From contig JAJDIT010000009.1 in NCBI GenBank assembly GCA_030266845.1, positions 1 to 36,195 of the forward strand: DNA of 36,195 nt, in the 5' to 3' direction. The notes beneath the pieces were generated by a model, which had not been told where the DNA came from, made no database searches, and saw nothing but the letters and a program-made list of their open reading frames with translations. The first letter of the stretch is position 1; each line of letters begins with the position of its first letter. Position numbers and translations under genes: made by a program. Source of the DNA: Acholeplasma sp. OttesenSCG-928-E16 (lineage in GTDB: Bacteria > Bacillota_I > Bacilli_A > Acholeplasmatales > Acholeplasmataceae). This document shows positions 35,595 to 36,195 of the stretch, piece after piece.

Positions 35595-36195
35595 TTATAA
35601 ATTCAACTTCGCTATCACTTTTTTGGCCAATCTATCATAAATAATGCCATTTTCTTCATCATTTTCATAAGTGAATTGTCCTTCTCGTTTAGGTTGACCA
35701 ATAGGAATTTGAGCCAATAGATCTGTTTGAAGCTTACTAGCTACTATTAATCCACCACCTTCACCAAAGATATGTTCTCTAGCTTTACTGACGGGATTGA
35801 CATAATAACTCATATTTTCAACTACTCCAATAATCTCATGCCCAAGTTCTATACTACCAGTACCAGCTTTAAATGCTACTACAGATGCATTAACATGAGG
35901 TGTAGTAACAACCAATACTTTAGTTTGAGGAAGCATTCTTTGAACGTCGATTGTCACATCTCCTGTCCCAGGAGGTAAATCGATAATCACAACCTCAGTC
36001 CCATCTGCCCATTTGACTCCATGAAAAAAATGATCTAGCATTTTTCCAAGCATTGGACCACGCCAAAGGAGTGGTTTATCACCCATAAAAAAATAAACTG
36101 ACATTACCTCTATTCCCTCTCCAACAAGAGGGATCATCGCTTCATTATCATCTGTTTGGACCTGTTGTTTCGGGACATTTAGAATTTGAGGAATG
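35595..36195 (-). CDS. Mrp/ApbC-family P-loop ATPase, 5' end cut by window
   Basis: The last 199 or so codons are present; the frame stays open to the window edge (IPQILNVPKQQV upstream of the first Met), so the N-terminal Walker A part lies outside. Family marks are MIPLVGEGIEVMSV, the GPMLGKMLDHF segment, VVIIDLPPGTGDV, KAGTGSIELGH, and the C-terminal GGGLIVASKLQTDLLAQIPI. Mrp/NBP35 proteins act as iron-sulfur carriers, but the usual CPxC after ENMSYF reads NPVS here, so the cluster-binding cysteines are missing. An ATPase without a bridging cluster, or another role, has to be considered. AT-rich spacing separates it from the accessory patch. Confidence 0.92.
   Translation of the reverse strand, partial: IPQILNVPKQQVQTDDNEAMIPLVGEGIEVMSVYFFMGDKPLLWRGPMLGKMLDHFFHGVKWADGTEVVIIDLPPGTGDVTIDVQRMLPQTKVLVVTTPHVNASVVAFKAGTGSIELGHEIIGVVENMSYYVNPVSKAREHIFGEGGGLIVASKLQTDLLAQIPIGQPKREGQFTYENDEENGIIYDRLAKKVIAKLNL

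Overview
The window reads as AT-rich chromosomal DNA of a Bacillota bacterium close to the Mollicutes (Acholeplasmatales, Izemoplasmatales, Haloplasmatales or Erysipelotrichales-like). The case rests on the Firmicutes core order phoH-ybeY-cdd-era-recO-glyS-dnaG-rpoD-trmK, very short intergenic gaps, B. subtilis-type RNase J, RNase R and SmpB, and strong TTGACA/TATAAT promoters with AGGAGG-type ribosome binding sites. TGA is a normal stop (rpoD, ybeY, smpB, uvrC end in TGA), so the code is standard and Mycoplasma/Spiroplasma are excluded. The species is not resolved; this placement is inference.

Layout. (1) 63-1187: tRNA-Arg(TCT) with promoter and terminator, then a membrane XRE regulator fused to an SdpI-like domain. 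(2) 1265-9921: one long minus-strand macromolecular-synthesis operon, phoH to trmK, with rpsU just upstream on its own consensus promoter and terminator. (3) 10016-11427: secG, an unknown membrane protein and rsmE, minus strand. (4) 11549-14563: coaD, a HAD phosphatase and RNase J. (5) 14595-21993: a seven-gene minus-strand operon, rnr-smpB-patatin-PAP2-GNAT-uvrC-exonuclease, closed by a bidirectional terminator. (6) 22100-25073: two tandem paralogous membrane diguanylate cyclases, each with its own promoter. (7) 25201-29746: enolase, a small membrane protein, the riboflavin ECF S-component RibU under an FMN riboswitch, and GpmI. (8) 29804-33617: DUF1295 methyltransferase-like protein and monoglyceride-lipase-like hydrolase (minus), then chrA-chrA and a 3-hydroxyisobutyrate-dehydrogenase-like gene (plus). 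(9) 33708-35416: an accessory patch. (10) 35595 to the edge: a 5'-cut Mrp-type ATPase.

Most of the window is housekeeping. The patch at 33.7-35.4 kb is the least ordinary part. It holds a C-terminal remnant of a large serine recombinase, two 16-bp direct repeats that decode as the NNPV junction of Rhs/YD-repeat proteins, a detached Rhs-type C-terminal tip with a HERGH zinc-protease motif, and a lipoprotein gene directly downstream. This resembles an orphan Rhs tip plus candidate immunity cassette. Other points of interest are the XRE-SdpI fusion, the tandem diguanylate cyclases lacking the inhibitory I-site, two genes whose -10 boxes imply (nearly) leaderless mRNAs, and an Mrp protein without its CxxC pair.
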